This document shows, piece after piece, positions 28,298 to 39,742 of a stretch of 64,000 bases of DNA. The stretch lies in the NCBI GenBank assembly GCA_026399435.1, contig JAPLQX010000032.1, positions 32,281 to 96,280 on the forward strand, given 5' to 3'. Position numbers and translations under genes: made by a program. Source of the DNA: Rhodocyclales bacterium. GTDB taxonomy: Bacteria > Pseudomonadota > Gammaproteobacteria > Burkholderiales > Rhodocyclaceae. The notes under the pieces are model-generated. The model saw only the letters and a list, made by a program, of their open reading frames with translations. It was not told the origin of the DNA and did not search any database. Numbering within the stretch: the stretch's first letter is position 1; every line of letters starts with the position of its first letter.

Positions 28298-28307
28298 TTT
28301 CAGCCTT

Positions 28308-29096
28308 TCAAGAATCAGTTTTCAGAAAACCGGCGACCAGCTGCTTGAAGGCCTCCGGCTGCTCGATGCAGCATAGATGCGATGCCGATGGAATGACTTC
28401 CAGCCGCGCACCGGGAATGCTTGATGCAATGACTTCGCTCATCGCCGGCGGCGTGCCGGGATCCTGTGCCCCGACGATGACCAGCGTCGGCGTGCGAATG
28501 GCGCCGATCCGCGCCGTGATGTCGAGATGGCGAATAGCATCGACGCAGCCGGCATAGCCCGCCGCCGGTGTATTCGCGATCAGCCGTCCGATGCGCTGCA
28601 TCATGTCGGACCGCGCGGCACGAAACTCCGGCGTGAACCAGCGTCCCAGCGTAGCCTCGACCAGACCGGCGCAACCCTGGGCGCGGACGATGGCGAGGCG
28701 TTCGTCCCACAGCGGCGAAGCCTCGAGCGGAATGCGGCTGGTGGAACTGGCAATCACCAGTCTGTTCAAGCGCTGTGGCGCGAGCAAGCCCAAATGCTGG
28801 CCGATCATGCCGCCCATCGACAAGCCGAGGAAGTGCGTGCGCTCGATCTTCAATGCATCGAGCAGGCCGGTGACATCGGCGGCCAGTTGCTCGAAGCTGT
28901 AAGCCCCATCCGGCACGGCAGTGCCGCCGTGGCCGCGCGTGTCGTAGCGCAGCACGGTGAAAGTCGGCGCCAGCGCTGCGGCGAGTTCGTCCCACATGGT
29001 CAGGTCGCAGGAGAGTGAATGCGACAGCGCGACCCAGGGGCCGTTGCCTTCGACAAGGTAGCAAACGTCGATGTCATTGACGCGGATGGTTTTCAT
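28308..29096 (-). CDS. Alpha/beta hydrolase, 3-oxoadipate enol-lactonase-like
   Basis: 262 residues from the ATG at 29096, overlapping the uvrD stop (ATGA). An alpha/beta hydrolase fold: oxyanion region LSHSLSCDLTMWDELAAAL, nucleophile elbow FLGLSMGGMIGQ (Ser in GLSMGG), acid region VGAQDPGTPP, and base SASHLCCIEQP with the catalytic His. It resembles PcaD-type lactonases, but no other beta-ketoadipate genes lie nearby, so the substrate is uncertain. 10 bases separate it from the SDR start downstream. Confidence 0.85.
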   Translation of the reverse strand: MKTIRVNDIDVCYLVEGNGPWVALSHSLSCDLTMWDELAAALAPTFTVLRYDTRGHGGTAVPDGAYSFEQLAADVTGLLDALKIERTHFLGLSMGGMIGQHLGLLAPQRLNRLVIASSTSRIPLEASPLWDERLAIVRAQGCAGLVEATLGRWFTPEFRAARSDMMQRIGRLIANTPAAGYAGCVDAIRHLDITARIGAIRTPTLVIVGAQDPGTPPAMSEVIASSIPGARLEVIPSASHLCCIEQPEAFKQLVAGFLKTDS

Positions 29097-31387
29097 GCTG
29101 CCTCCAGTTTGGCGACCGACAGCGCCAGCCACTTCATGCCGGCGGCGCCGAAATTGACCTGTACGCGGGCATCCGTTCCGCCGCCCTCGGCATTGACGAT
29201 GACGCCGAGACCGAATTTTGCATGCATCACGCTCTGGCCGATGCGCAGGCCGCTACCGCCGCCCGACGATTCGCTGCGGCGCGGAGTGCTGCTGTAAGTC
29301 GGCGCACCTGCTGCGCCATAGGCGCGGCTGCCACCATCGGGTACGGCGAAGCCGCCCTTGCCGGCGCGCGGCGTCAGCCATTTCACCAGTCCTTCGGGAA
29401 CCTCGTCGAGGAAGCGCGAGGGCAGGTTGTAGCGCGTCTGGCCGTGCAGCATGCGGGTCTGCGCAAAACTGAGGTAAAGCCGCTGCCGCGCGCGCGTGAC
29501 GGCGACATACATCAGGCGCCGCTCTTCTTCGAGGCCCGACTTTCCGTCCCGTGTCTCGGACATCGAGTTCTCGTGCGGGAACAGTCCGTCTTCGAGACCG
29601 CTGATGAAGACCACGTTGAACTCCAGCCCCTTGGCCGAATGCACGGTCATCAGCTGCAGCGCGTCGTCGCCCTCGCCGGCCTGATGCTCGCCGGCTTCGA
29701 GCGAGGCGTGGGCGAGGAAGGCGGACAGGTCGTTGCCGAACTCGCCGCTTATGCCACCCGTGATCTCGCCATCCTGGTTCGGCTGGCCCTCCTCGGCGAC
29801 GAAGCTCGCGGCAGCGTTGATCAGTTCGTCGAGGTTGGCCAGACGCTCCTGGCCTTCCTTCTCGTTCTGGTAATGGGCGCGCAGGCCGGACAGTTCGACG
29901 ACGTGGTCGACCAGTTCCGGCAGCGGCAGATGCGCCGCCTCACGCAGCTTGACGATGAGTTGCGCGAAGCCGGCCAGCCTGACGCCGCCTGCACCGGCGA
30001 CCTGCGGAATCGCCGCATGCAGGCTGCTGTTGGCTGCCTTCGCCGCATCCTGCAGGTTTTCCAGGCTGCGCGCGCCGATGCCGCGCGCCGGGAAATTCAC
30101 CACGCGGGCGAAGGCCGTGTCGTCCTCGGTGTTGGCGATCAGGCGCAGGTAGGCCAGCGCATGCTTGATCTCGGCGCGCTCGAAAAAGCGCAGGCCGCCA
30201 TACACGCGATAGGGCAGGCCGGCATTGAACAGCGCATGTTCCAGCGCCCGCGACTGCGCGTTGCTGCGATAGAGCAGCGCGATCTCGGCGCGGGCATGGC
30301 CGTCGCGCGACAGGGCTTTGACCTCCTCGACGATCCAGCGCGCTTCGTCGCCCTCGGAATAGGATTCGTAAATCCGGATCGGCTCGCCGCTGCCGGCCTC
30401 GGTCCACAGGTTCTTGCCGAGGCGCGACGGGTTGTTCTTGATGATCGCATTCGCCGCATCGAGGATGTTGCCGTGGGAACGGTAGTTCTGTTCGAGGCGG
30501 ATCATGTTCTGCACCTTGAACTCGCGCTCGAAGTCGGCCATGTTGCCGACGTCCGCGCCGCGGAAAGCGTAGATCGACTGGTCGTCGTCGCCGACCGCAA
30601 ATATGCAGGCGCCCCTGGGCGCCTCCGAATAGTCGCCCCCTTTCCCGGAAAGGGGGTCGGGGGGATAGCTCTTGGCGGGACCGCCTGCAAGAAGCTTGAG
30701 CCAAGCGTATTGAAGCTTGTTGGTGTCCTGAAACTCGTCGACAAGGATGTGGCGGAAGCGCTCCTGGTAATGGCGGCGCAGCGGTTCGTTGCGCTCCAGC
30801 AATTCGTAGGAACGCAGCAGCAGTTCGGCGAAATCGACCACGCCTTCGCGCTGGCATTGCGCCTCGTAGGCCTCGTAGAGCCCGACCCGCTTCCTCGCCC
30901 AGTCGTCATACGCCTCGACGGCAGCCGCGCGCAGGCCCTGCTCCTTCTGCGCGTTGATGAAATGGCACAACTCGCGCGGCGGAAACTTCTCGTCATCGAC
31001 GTTGAGCGATTTGAGCAAGCGCTTGACCGAGGCCTGCTGGTCGGCCGAATCAAGAATCTGGAACAATTGCGGCAGCCCGGCATCGCGATAGTGGGCGCGC
31101 AGCAGGCGGTTGCACAGACCGTGAAAGGTACCGATCCACATGCCCCTGACGTTGATCGGCAGCATGCCGGCCAGCCGCGTCTGCATTTCCTTGGCCGCCT
31201 TGTTGGTGAAGGTCACGGCCAGCACGCCCGGCGGCGAGACCTGGCCGGTGGAAATCAGCCAGGCGATGCGCGTCGTCAGCACCCGCGTCTTGCCCGAACC
31301 GGCGCCGGCGAGGATCAAGGCATGCGCCGGCGGCAGCGTGACGGCCGCGAGCTGCGGCGCGTTGAGATGGTCGAGCAGGGATGTCAT
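29093..31387 (-). CDS. UvrD/Rep-type ATP-dependent DNA helicase
   Basis: 764 residues, SF1A helicase: Walker A AGAGSGKTRVLTTR (about 28-41), motif II DEFQDTN, motif III GDDDQSIYAFRGAD, motif IV/V YRSHGNI and VHSAKGLEFNVV, motif VI YVAVTRARQRLYL. The C-terminal tail is about 100 residues, Gly/Ser-rich with a conserved final module. Between KLLAGG and the GDDDQSIY motif lies an insertion of about 24 residues, from SYPPDP to SEAPRGA, encoded by palindromic DNA (30608-30664) and absent from typical UvrD. Repair and replication-restart helicase; UvrD versus Rep cannot be decided here. Confidence 0.93.
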   Translation of the reverse strand: MTSLLDHLNAPQLAAVTLPPAHALILAGAGSGKTRVLTTRIAWLISTGQVSPPGVLAVTFTNKAAKEMQTRLAGMLPINVRGMWIGTFHGLCNRLLRAHYRDAGLPQLFQILDSADQQASVKRLLKSLNVDDEKFPPRELCHFINAQKEQGLRAAAVEAYDDWARKRVGLYEAYEAQCQREGVVDFAELLLRSYELLERNEPLRRHYQERFRHILVDEFQDTNKLQYAWLKLLAGGPAKSYPPDPLSGKGGDYSEAPRGACIFAVGDDDQSIYAFRGADVGNMADFEREFKVQNMIRLEQNYRSHGNILDAANAIIKNNPSRLGKNLWTEAGSGEPIRIYESYSEGDEARWIVEEVKALSRDGHARAEIALLYRSNAQSRALEHALFNAGLPYRVYGGLRFFERAEIKHALAYLRLIANTEDDTAFARVVNFPARGIGARSLENLQDAAKAANSSLHAAIPQVAGAGGVRLAGFAQLIVKLREAAHLPLPELVDHVVELSGLRAHYQNEKEGQERLANLDELINAAASFVAEEGQPNQDGEITGGISGEFGNDLSAFLAHASLEAGEHQAGEGDDALQLMTVHSAKGLEFNVVFISGLEDGLFPHENSMSETRDGKSGLEEERRLMYVAVTRARQRLYLSFAQTRMLHGQTRYNLPSRFLDEVPEGLVKWLTPRAGKGGFAVPDGGSRAYGAAGAPTYSSTPRRSESSGGGSGLRIGQSVMHAKFGLGVIVNAEGGGTDARVQVNFGAAGMKWLALSVAKLEAA
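30608..30657. repeat. Two palindromes inserted in frame in the helicase gene
   Basis: AGGCGCC, loop CCTG, GGCGCCT (30608-30625) followed by CCCCCTTTCC-C-GGAAAGGGGG (30637-30657), both perfect. They encode most of the extra loop next to the DDDQSIY motif of the helicase. The second is of the same C-rich class as those in metG and leuS. Confidence 0.65.
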
Positions 31388-31484
31388 GGCGAGGGCGCGT
31401 GGGTGAACTTGGGATTATATCGACCGGCCGGATGCCAGGCCGCTCCGCTAGAATTACCCGCTTACGCTGCCAGGAGCGCCCGGA

Positions 31485-33995
31485 ATGGCCGGCCCCGTTG
31501 TGGATGACAAGACATCAAATCTGACTACGCTGAGTGAAGTCGGCCGCCGCCGGCTCCAGGTCGGACTCTGGGTCATGCTGGGGATGGCGGTGATCGCCGT
31601 GGCGCTGCAGCCGGTGCTGGCTCCGAGGGAAGGCAGTCGCGCCGTCGGTGCATTCATGATGATCCCCACGGCGGCCGTTGGACTGTGGTTGATCGGCAAG
31701 CAGCGCGTGCGTCCGGCAGTCATGGCGCTGGTCTTCGGCGGCTGGCTGGTTGTCACGCTCAGCTCGGCAATTCATGGCGGCGTCTTTGCCGCGGGAGTCT
31801 ACGCCTACCCGATACTGGTCGTCGTCTGCGCCTGGACCCTCGGCATGCGGGTCACGCTTGCGCTGGCGATACTGACCATCGCAACGGAAGCGATGCTGAC
31901 CATAGCCGGAATTCAGGGCCTGATTTCGCAGACGCCGGCGCCGGCGCCATGGCAGTGGGCGGTTCATGCCGTATTGCTGGTCGGGGCACTGGGCTTCGTC
32001 GGTTTTTCGATTGGCGCCTACGACGACCAGATCAAATACATCCGCGCGCTATCCGCGGAACTGGCGCTGAAGGTCGCCGATATCGAAGCGAAGAACCGCG
32101 AGCAGGAACTGCAAACCCTGCGCTACCGCACCCTGCTCGACGCCCAGTCGGATGCCGGGCTGGGACTGTTCATGATCAGGAATCGCCGCATCACCTTCGT
32201 CAACGAGGCGGTCTCCCAGATGCTGGGTTTTTCGCACGAAGAGCTGCTGGCGCTGCCGAGCTATACCGAACTGCTGCATCCCGACGACCTGAAGCGCGTG
32301 GCGCTGAACCATGAGCGCCGGCTGCGCGGCGATAGCTTCGAAAACCGCTACGACATCGTCGTGCAGACAAAATCCGGCGATCGGCGCGAAGCTGAAATCA
32401 CTGTCGCCCTGCTGCCCGGTGACGACGAACCCGGGGTTCTGATCATTCTGGCCGACATCCACGAACGCAAGCAGGTGGACCGCGAGCTCGCGCATTCGCG
32501 GGAAATGTTCTCCCACGTGTTTCAGAGCAACCCGACGGCCGTGGCGATCAGCCGCGTCAGCGACGGCCGCTACCTGGATGTCAATCCCAGCCATTGCCGG
32601 CTTTTTGGCTGGAGCCGGGAAGAGATGGTCGGGCGCACCTCCGTCGAGCTTGGCATCTGGCCAAACCTTGACCAGCGCGAGATCTGGGCGGCGGAATTGC
32701 GCCGGACCGGCCAGCTCGCCAATCGGCCCGCCGCGATGCGCGATCGCAATGGCAGGCCGCTCAGCGTCGCCATCACGGCCGAGATATTCGCGGTCGCGGA
32801 CGAGCCGGTGGTGCTTGCCTTCGTCAGCGATTTCACCGATCTGCGGCAGGCCGAGGCCGGCCTGCGGCTAAGCGAAGAACGCTTCGGCCAGGTGTTCCAG
32901 GCCAGCCCGGTGGCCACAGTGATCAGCCACCTCGCCGACGGCGCCTACCTCGATGTCAATGAGGCCTTCACCCGGCAGTTCGGCTGGGAACGGGACGAAG
33001 TCCTCGCCACCACCGGCGAAAACCTCGGCCTCTGGCCGGACCTCGTTGTGCGTGCGCGCTGGATCGCCACTCTGCGCGAGAAAGGCGTCGTGCGCGACTT
33101 CGACGTCGAGCTGCGCACCCGATCGGGCGAGCTGCGGCAATGCATCGTCTCCGCCGAGCTGATCGAATTCGACAACGAGCAGTGCCTGATCGCGCTGATT
33201 CACGATATCAGCGATCGCCACCGGGCCGAGGATGAAGTGCGCCGGCTCAACAGCGAACTGGAAGAGCGGGTGCTGCAAAGAACCATGGAGTTGACCGAGG
33301 CCAACCAGGAGCTGGAGTCGTTCGCCTACTCGATCTCCCACGACCTGCGCGCGCCCTTGCGCGGCATCGACGGCTTCTCCCGGCTGCTGCAGGAAGAATA
33401 CGAACAGCGACTCGACACCCAGGGGCGGGAATATCTCGCGCGCGTGCGCCGCGCCGCGCAGCGCATGGGCACCCTGATCGACGACCTGCTGGAACTGTCG
33501 CGGGTGACCCGCCAGGAAATGAAGCGGCAGCCGGTCGATCTGTCGGCCGTTTGCAGGGAAGTGGCCGCCGGCCTGCGCCAGGAACAGCCGGAGCGCACCG
33601 TCGAGGTGTCGATCGAGCCGGGTTGCACCTGTGAGGGCGACCCGCAATTGCTGCGCGTGCTGGTGGAAAACCTGCTCGGCAACGCCTGGAAGTACACCCG
33701 CACCACGCCGGACGCACATATCGAGTTCGGCGTTGAACGCGACCAGGCGGAGGGCGATGTTTTCTACGTTCGCGACAACGGCGTGGGCTTCGACATGGCC
33801 TACGCCGGCAAGCTGTTTGCGCCCTTCCAGCGGCTCCACAACCCGAATGAATTCGAAGGATCGGGTATCGGCCTGGCCTCCGTCTGGCGCGTGGTACGCC
33901 GCCACGGCGGGCAGATCCGGGCCGCGGCCGAAGTCGGACATGGCGCCACCTTCCGTTTCAGCCTCTCTGCCGTGCAAGCGAATAGACAGCAGTAA
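31485..33995 (+). CDS. PAS-domain sensor histidine kinase
   Basis: 836 residues. Five or six membrane helices (about 20-190), a short coil, then three PAS domains (about 215-335, 340-460 and 465-585; the last two are near repeats, both starting with an F.QVFQ/FSHVFQ..P.A..IS pattern). Then a HisKA domain with phosphoacceptor in AYSISHDLRAPLRGIDGF (His near 624), and HATPase (N-box NLLGNAWKYT, G1 VRDNGVGFDMAYAG, G2 GSGIGLASVWRVVRRHGG). It is a bacteriophytochrome-like kinase type. No response regulator is adjacent. Its membrane domain resembles that of the PAS receptor at 44355-45761, so they are probably paralogous receptors. Confidence 0.93.
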   Translation: MAGPVVDDKTSNLTTLSEVGRRRLQVGLWVMLGMAVIAVALQPVLAPREGSRAVGAFMMIPTAAVGLWLIGKQRVRPAVMALVFGGWLVVTLSSAIHGGVFAAGVYAYPILVVVCAWTLGMRVTLALAILTIATEAMLTIAGIQGLISQTPAPAPWQWAVHAVLLVGALGFVGFSIGAYDDQIKYIRALSAELALKVADIEAKNREQELQTLRYRTLLDAQSDAGLGLFMIRNRRITFVNEAVSQMLGFSHEELLALPSYTELLHPDDLKRVALNHERRLRGDSFENRYDIVVQTKSGDRREAEITVALLPGDDEPGVLIILADIHERKQVDRELAHSREMFSHVFQSNPTAVAISRVSDGRYLDVNPSHCRLFGWSREEMVGRTSVELGIWPNLDQREIWAAELRRTGQLANRPAAMRDRNGRPLSVAITAEIFAVADEPVVLAFVSDFTDLRQAEAGLRLSEERFGQVFQASPVATVISHLADGAYLDVNEAFTRQFGWERDEVLATTGENLGLWPDLVVRARWIATLREKGVVRDFDVELRTRSGELRQCIVSAELIEFDNEQCLIALIHDISDRHRAEDEVRRLNSELEERVLQRTMELTEANQELESFAYSISHDLRAPLRGIDGFSRLLQEEYEQRLDTQGREYLARVRRAAQRMGTLIDDLLELSRVTRQEMKRQPVDLSAVCREVAAGLRQEQPERTVEVSIEPGCTCEGDPQLLRVLVENLLGNAWKYTRTTPDAHIEFGVERDQAEGDVFYVRDNGVGFDMAYAGKLFAPFQRLHNPNEFEGSGIGLASVWRVVRRHGGQIRAAAEVGHGATFRFSLSAVQANRQQ

Positions 33996-34109
33996 GCGCT
34001 AACAGCTGAAGCGCGCCGGGAGGGATGGGCGCAAAGCAAATGACGCAGCGCAACAGCAATGCTTGAACTTAGGGTGTACAGCCTAGATCTTGCCTGTATG
34101 ATGAGAATT

Positions 34110-34164
34110 GTTGCAATGCAACACCATTGCCTGAAAATGGCTTAACCCGGCCTACAAGGCCGGG
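34110..34164 (+). promoter_or_regulatory. Structured leader upstream of the 121-residue protein gene
   Basis: Three hairpins lie within 55 bases: GTTGC-AAT-GCAAC (34110-34122), CCATT...AATGG (34124-34140) and CCCGGCC, loop TACAA, GGCCGGG (34146-34164). The last is followed within 17 bases by AGGAG and the ATG, with no T-run, so it looks like a translational control element. No known riboswitch class was recognised. Confidence 0.4.
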
Positions 34165-34193
34165 GGTAGCCCGACAGGACAGGAGAAACAGGT

Positions 34194-34559
34194 ATGAACA
34201 TGAACGCGAAACACAACGCACCCAAAGCACCCAAACTGCTGCCGTGGCTGGCAAAAAAGGCGGGCATCAGCGAGCAGCGCGCACTGGCGCTGTGGCAAGA
34301 GTCCGAGCGCTGGGCCGCGCGGCAGGCCGCCCCCGGCTCGTCGGCTTACTTCAAGCTGGCGGTGGATCGGCTGCTGGAACTCACGGCCGCTGAATCCCTG
34401 CGGGAGGACGCGGCATCGTTCGGCTGGCGTCCATGGGCGCGCGCCCAGGCGCGGTGCTGGGCGATTTCGATGCAATTGGCGCAGCAAGGCTCGGCCCTGA
34501 CAGCGCGCGGTTGGCGGCTGATCGGATCAACCACCCACCAACATCAGCAACTCAGCTAA
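34194..34559 (+). CDS. Unrecognised 121-residue protein
   Basis: Not recognised. It has a good AGGAG site 9 bases upstream and no signal peptide or membrane segment. The sequence is basic and helical: KLLPWLAKKAGISEQRALAL (a small HTH-like start), then RWAARQAAPGSSAYFKLAVD and FGWRPWARAQARCWAIS, rich in Trp (6) and Arg. The C-terminus is Gln/His-rich. A single-gene unit with a structured leader, convergent with the FecR-SPOR gene 9 bases downstream. It could be a small regulatory or RNA-binding protein, but nothing in the sequence proves this. Confidence 0.7.
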   Translation: MNMNAKHNAPKAPKLLPWLAKKAGISEQRALALWQESERWAARQAAPGSSAYFKLAVDRLLELTAAESLREDAASFGWRPWARAQARCWAISMQLAQQGSALTARGWRLIGSTTHQHQQLS

Positions 34560-34567
34560 CAACCAGG

Positions 34568-35452
34568 CTAGCGCACCACGCTTGGCTTCAGGCCGGTCAC
34601 GGCCTTGAGCCGTGCCGCCGCGACAGCCGCTTCGTCGGCGCTGGAAAAACCGCCGAGCAGCAGTTCGTAGTTCCGGCCCTCGGCCTGCGCCTGACGCGGC
34701 CGGATGCGCGCGGCAAAGCCAGCCTCGCGGAGCCGGTCGTACAGTTCCAGCGCTCCTTCCTCGCTCGTTGCCGTGGCAGCCAGCACGCGCCACTTGCCCT
34801 TGGCCCGCGCCGCGCCATCGCCCGCCTCGATTTCGGTCTGGCGTGACAACTGCCGGAAAACCCCCGGGTCGAGCGTCTTGACTGCGGCCGCCTGGCCGCG
34901 CGGCGCATCGAAATACGTCATCGGCTGGCTCAGTTCAGTGACTTCGCCGGCACGCGTGATCTCGATGCGACCTTCGAGCAAGGCCACGAGTTCGCCAGTG
35001 CTGTCCGTCCTGCCCCACAGGTCGGTGCCGCGAATGCCGATGGTGGCGGTGGCGACACGGATGGAGAGGTCACGCGGCAGCGTTTTCTTGAACTTGCCCG
35101 TGGTGAAGCGGAAGGCTCCCTCCAGGATGTCCAGCGCGCCGCGAAAAGATTTTTGCGGCTGCAGGCTGCGCGTGTGGAACGTGAAGCGCGCGCCTTCGCC
35201 AAGCTTGACCCGGCTGCCCTCCGCCAGCATCAGGTAGACGCGCGCGCCCTGCCCGGTGCGCAGCACATCGCCGCTCTTCAACTCCATGCCCGGCGTCAAG
35301 GGCACCGTGACGCCTTCACGATCGCGCCAGGCAGGCGATTGCACGGCCTCCACAGTCGCCGGGGCAAGCGTGGCCGCGGCAAAAACCGCCGGAGCGGACA
35401 GCGACAGTGCAAGACTGGCAAGCACAGCGAAAAGCAGGTTCGAGGGCCGCAT
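34568..35452 (-). CDS. Secreted FecR-like protein with C-terminal SPOR domain
   Basis: 294 residues from the ATG at 35452 (AAGGA upstream). Cleavable signal peptide (residues 1-25, LFAVLASLALSLSAPAVFAA). A FecR-like beta region (about 50-190) carries the GxVxL-type repeats (LKSGDVLRTGQGARVYLMLA, GEGARFTFHTRSL, ATATIGIRGTDLWGR) common in periplasmic FecR proteins. The C-terminal SPOR-like domain (about 225-294, KWRVLAATATSEEGALELYD, NYELLLGGFSSADEA) may bind denuded peptidoglycan. Probably a periplasmic, cell-wall-associated protein. It lies in a divergent pair with leuS. Confidence 0.8.
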   Translation of the reverse strand: MRPSNLLFAVLASLALSLSAPAVFAAATLAPATVEAVQSPAWRDREGVTVPLTPGMELKSGDVLRTGQGARVYLMLAEGSRVKLGEGARFTFHTRSLQPQKSFRGALDILEGAFRFTTGKFKKTLPRDLSIRVATATIGIRGTDLWGRTDSTGELVALLEGRIEITRAGEVTELSQPMTYFDAPRGQAAAVKTLDPGVFRQLSRQTEIEAGDGAARAKGKWRVLAATATSEEGALELYDRLREAGFAARIRPRQAQAEGRNYELLLGGFSSADEAAVAAARLKAVTGLKPSVVR

Positions 35453-35485
35453 GCAAATCCTTTCGATCATATGGGGCGGTTATAA

Positions 35486-38242
<2,757 letters not shown>

Positions 38243-38252
38243 GAGGTTCCTC

Positions 38253-38834
38253 ATGCGCGCAACGAAACTGTCCCTCATCCTGCTGTCGATCAGCCTGCTG
38301 ACCGCCTGCGGCTTCAAGTTGCGCGGCAGCGCGGAACTGCCCGGCCACAAACTGCCGTTCGCCACCATCGCCCTCTCGCTGGCGCCCACTTCGGAGTTCT
38401 ATGCCCTGCTCAAGCGCAACATCGAGGCATCGTCGCCGGGAACGCGGGTGGTCGGCGAACTCAAGGAGGCGGACGCCGTCCTGACGGTGCTGGGCGACAC
38501 GAGCCAGAAGAACATCCTCTCGCTCAACGCCGCAGGCCGTGCCCGCGAATACCAATTGGTGCGGACCTTCAGCTTCAAGGTAAATGCGAACGTCGTACCT
38601 GCGACGCCCGCGCCGCAGGTCAAATACACGGACGCACGTCCCGCGGTCGTTGCCACCGAGTACATCCCGCCCAGCACGATCACGCTCCGCCGCGACATCA
38701 CCTTCAGCGACGACCTGGTGCTGTCCAAGGAATCCGAAGAAGCGCTGCTCTGGCGCGACATGGAAGGCGATCTGGTGCAGCAGTTGATGCGGCGGCTGGC
38801 GGCGGCGAAACTGCAGCCGGTCAAGACCGAGTAA
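38253..38834 (+). CDS. lptE: LPS-assembly lipoprotein LptE
   Basis: 193 residues starting 10 bases after leuS. Lipobox ISLLTACGFKLRG puts the lipidated Cys at residue 19. The CGFKLRG start, YALLKRNIE and the late LVQQLMRRLAAAKL match LptE, the plug lipoprotein of the outer-membrane LptDE translocon for lipopolysaccharide. The leuS-lptE-holA order is conserved in Beta- and Gammaproteobacteria, which supports the call. Confidence 0.92.
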   Translation: MRATKLSLILLSISLLTACGFKLRGSAELPGHKLPFATIALSLAPTSEFYALLKRNIEASSPGTRVVGELKEADAVLTVLGDTSQKNILSLNAAGRAREYQLVRTFSFKVNANVVPATPAPQVKYTDARPAVVATEYIPPSTITLRRDITFSDDLVLSKESEEALLWRDMEGDLVQQLMRRLAAAKLQPVKTE

Positions 38835-38839
38835 GTCTC

Positions 38840-39742
38840 GTGCAGCTGCGGCCCGAGCAACTCGCGGCGCATCTCGCGCAGTTGGATAAGCCGCTGGCGC
38901 CGCTGTATCTCCTGCACGGCGACGAGCCGCTGCTGGTGATCGAGGCCGGCGACGCGATCCGCGCCGCCGCCCGCAAGCAGGGTTTCGAGGAACGCGAGGT
39001 CATCATCGTCGGCACCAGCTTCAAGTGGGACGAGCTGTTCTTGGCTGCCGGCAACATGTCGCTGTTCGGCGGCAGCAAGCTGGTCGATCTGCGCATTCCG
39101 TCCGGCAAGCCGGGACGCGAAGGCAGCGAGGCGCTACAGCGCTACATCTCGACGCTGGGCCCGGGCATCGTCACCCTGATCACGCTGCCCGAGCTCGACT
39201 GGCAGACGAAAAAGGCCGCCTGGGTCAGCGCTTTGTCGAATGCCGGCGTCGCTATCGAATGCAACGCGCCGCCGCCGGCGCGCCTGCCGCAATGGATCGC
39301 CGAGCGCATGGCGCGCCAGCAGCAGAGCGCGCCGCGCGCCGCACTGGAATTCATCGCCGCCCACGTCGAAGGCAACCTGCTGGCGGCGCATCAGGAACTC
39401 CAGAAGCTCGGCCTGCTTTATCCGCCGGGCGAGCTTTCGCTGGCGCAGATCGAGGCCGCCGTGATGAACGTCGCCCGCTACGATGTGTCGGATCTGCGCG
39501 ACGCCCTCAAGGCTCGTGACACGGTGCGTGCGGCGCGCACGCTGGAAGGCCTCAAGGCGGAAGATGCCGCGCCGCCGCTGGTGCTCTGGGCGCTGGCCAC
39601 CGAAGCGCGCAGCAGCTCCGCCCGTCCGGCGCTCTTGCATGCGGCGAAGATTGACCGCATCATCAAGGGTCTCGCGCGCGGCGACATCTGGGACGAGTTT
39701 CTGCAACTGGCGCTGCGCTTGACGCAACCGAGGACACGGTAA
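38840..39742 (+). CDS. holA: DNA polymerase III delta subunit
   Basis: 300 residues from GTG 38840. Clamp-loader delta: [20 protein letters not shown] at the start, the beta-clamp-binding stretch near [19 protein letters not shown] (MSLFG), then AAA+ core [15 protein letters not shown]. Somewhat shorter than E. coli HolA; the helical lid appears compact ([10 protein letters not shown]...[14 protein letters not shown]). Neighbours lptE and proA fit the usual cluster. It opens the sliding clamp with gamma/tau and delta prime. Confidence 0.93.
   Translation: MQLRPEQLAAHLAQLDKPLAPLYLLHGDEPLLVIEAGDAIRAAARKQGFEEREVIIVGTSFKWDELFLAAGNMSLFGGSKLVDLRIPSGKPGREGSEALQRYISTLGPGIVTLITLPELDWQTKKAAWVSALSNAGVAIECNAPPPARLPQWIAERMARQQQSAPRAALEFIAAHVEGNLLAAHQELQKLGLLYPPGELSLAQIEAAVMNVARYDVSDLRDALKARDTVRAARTLEGLKAEDAAPPLVLWALATEARSSSARPALLHAAKIDRIIKGLARGDIWDEFLQLALRLTQPRTR

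Noticed and set aside
28962..28983. Another weak 22-base motif match in the hydrolase gene
   Set aside because: About 17/22, below the level of the others.
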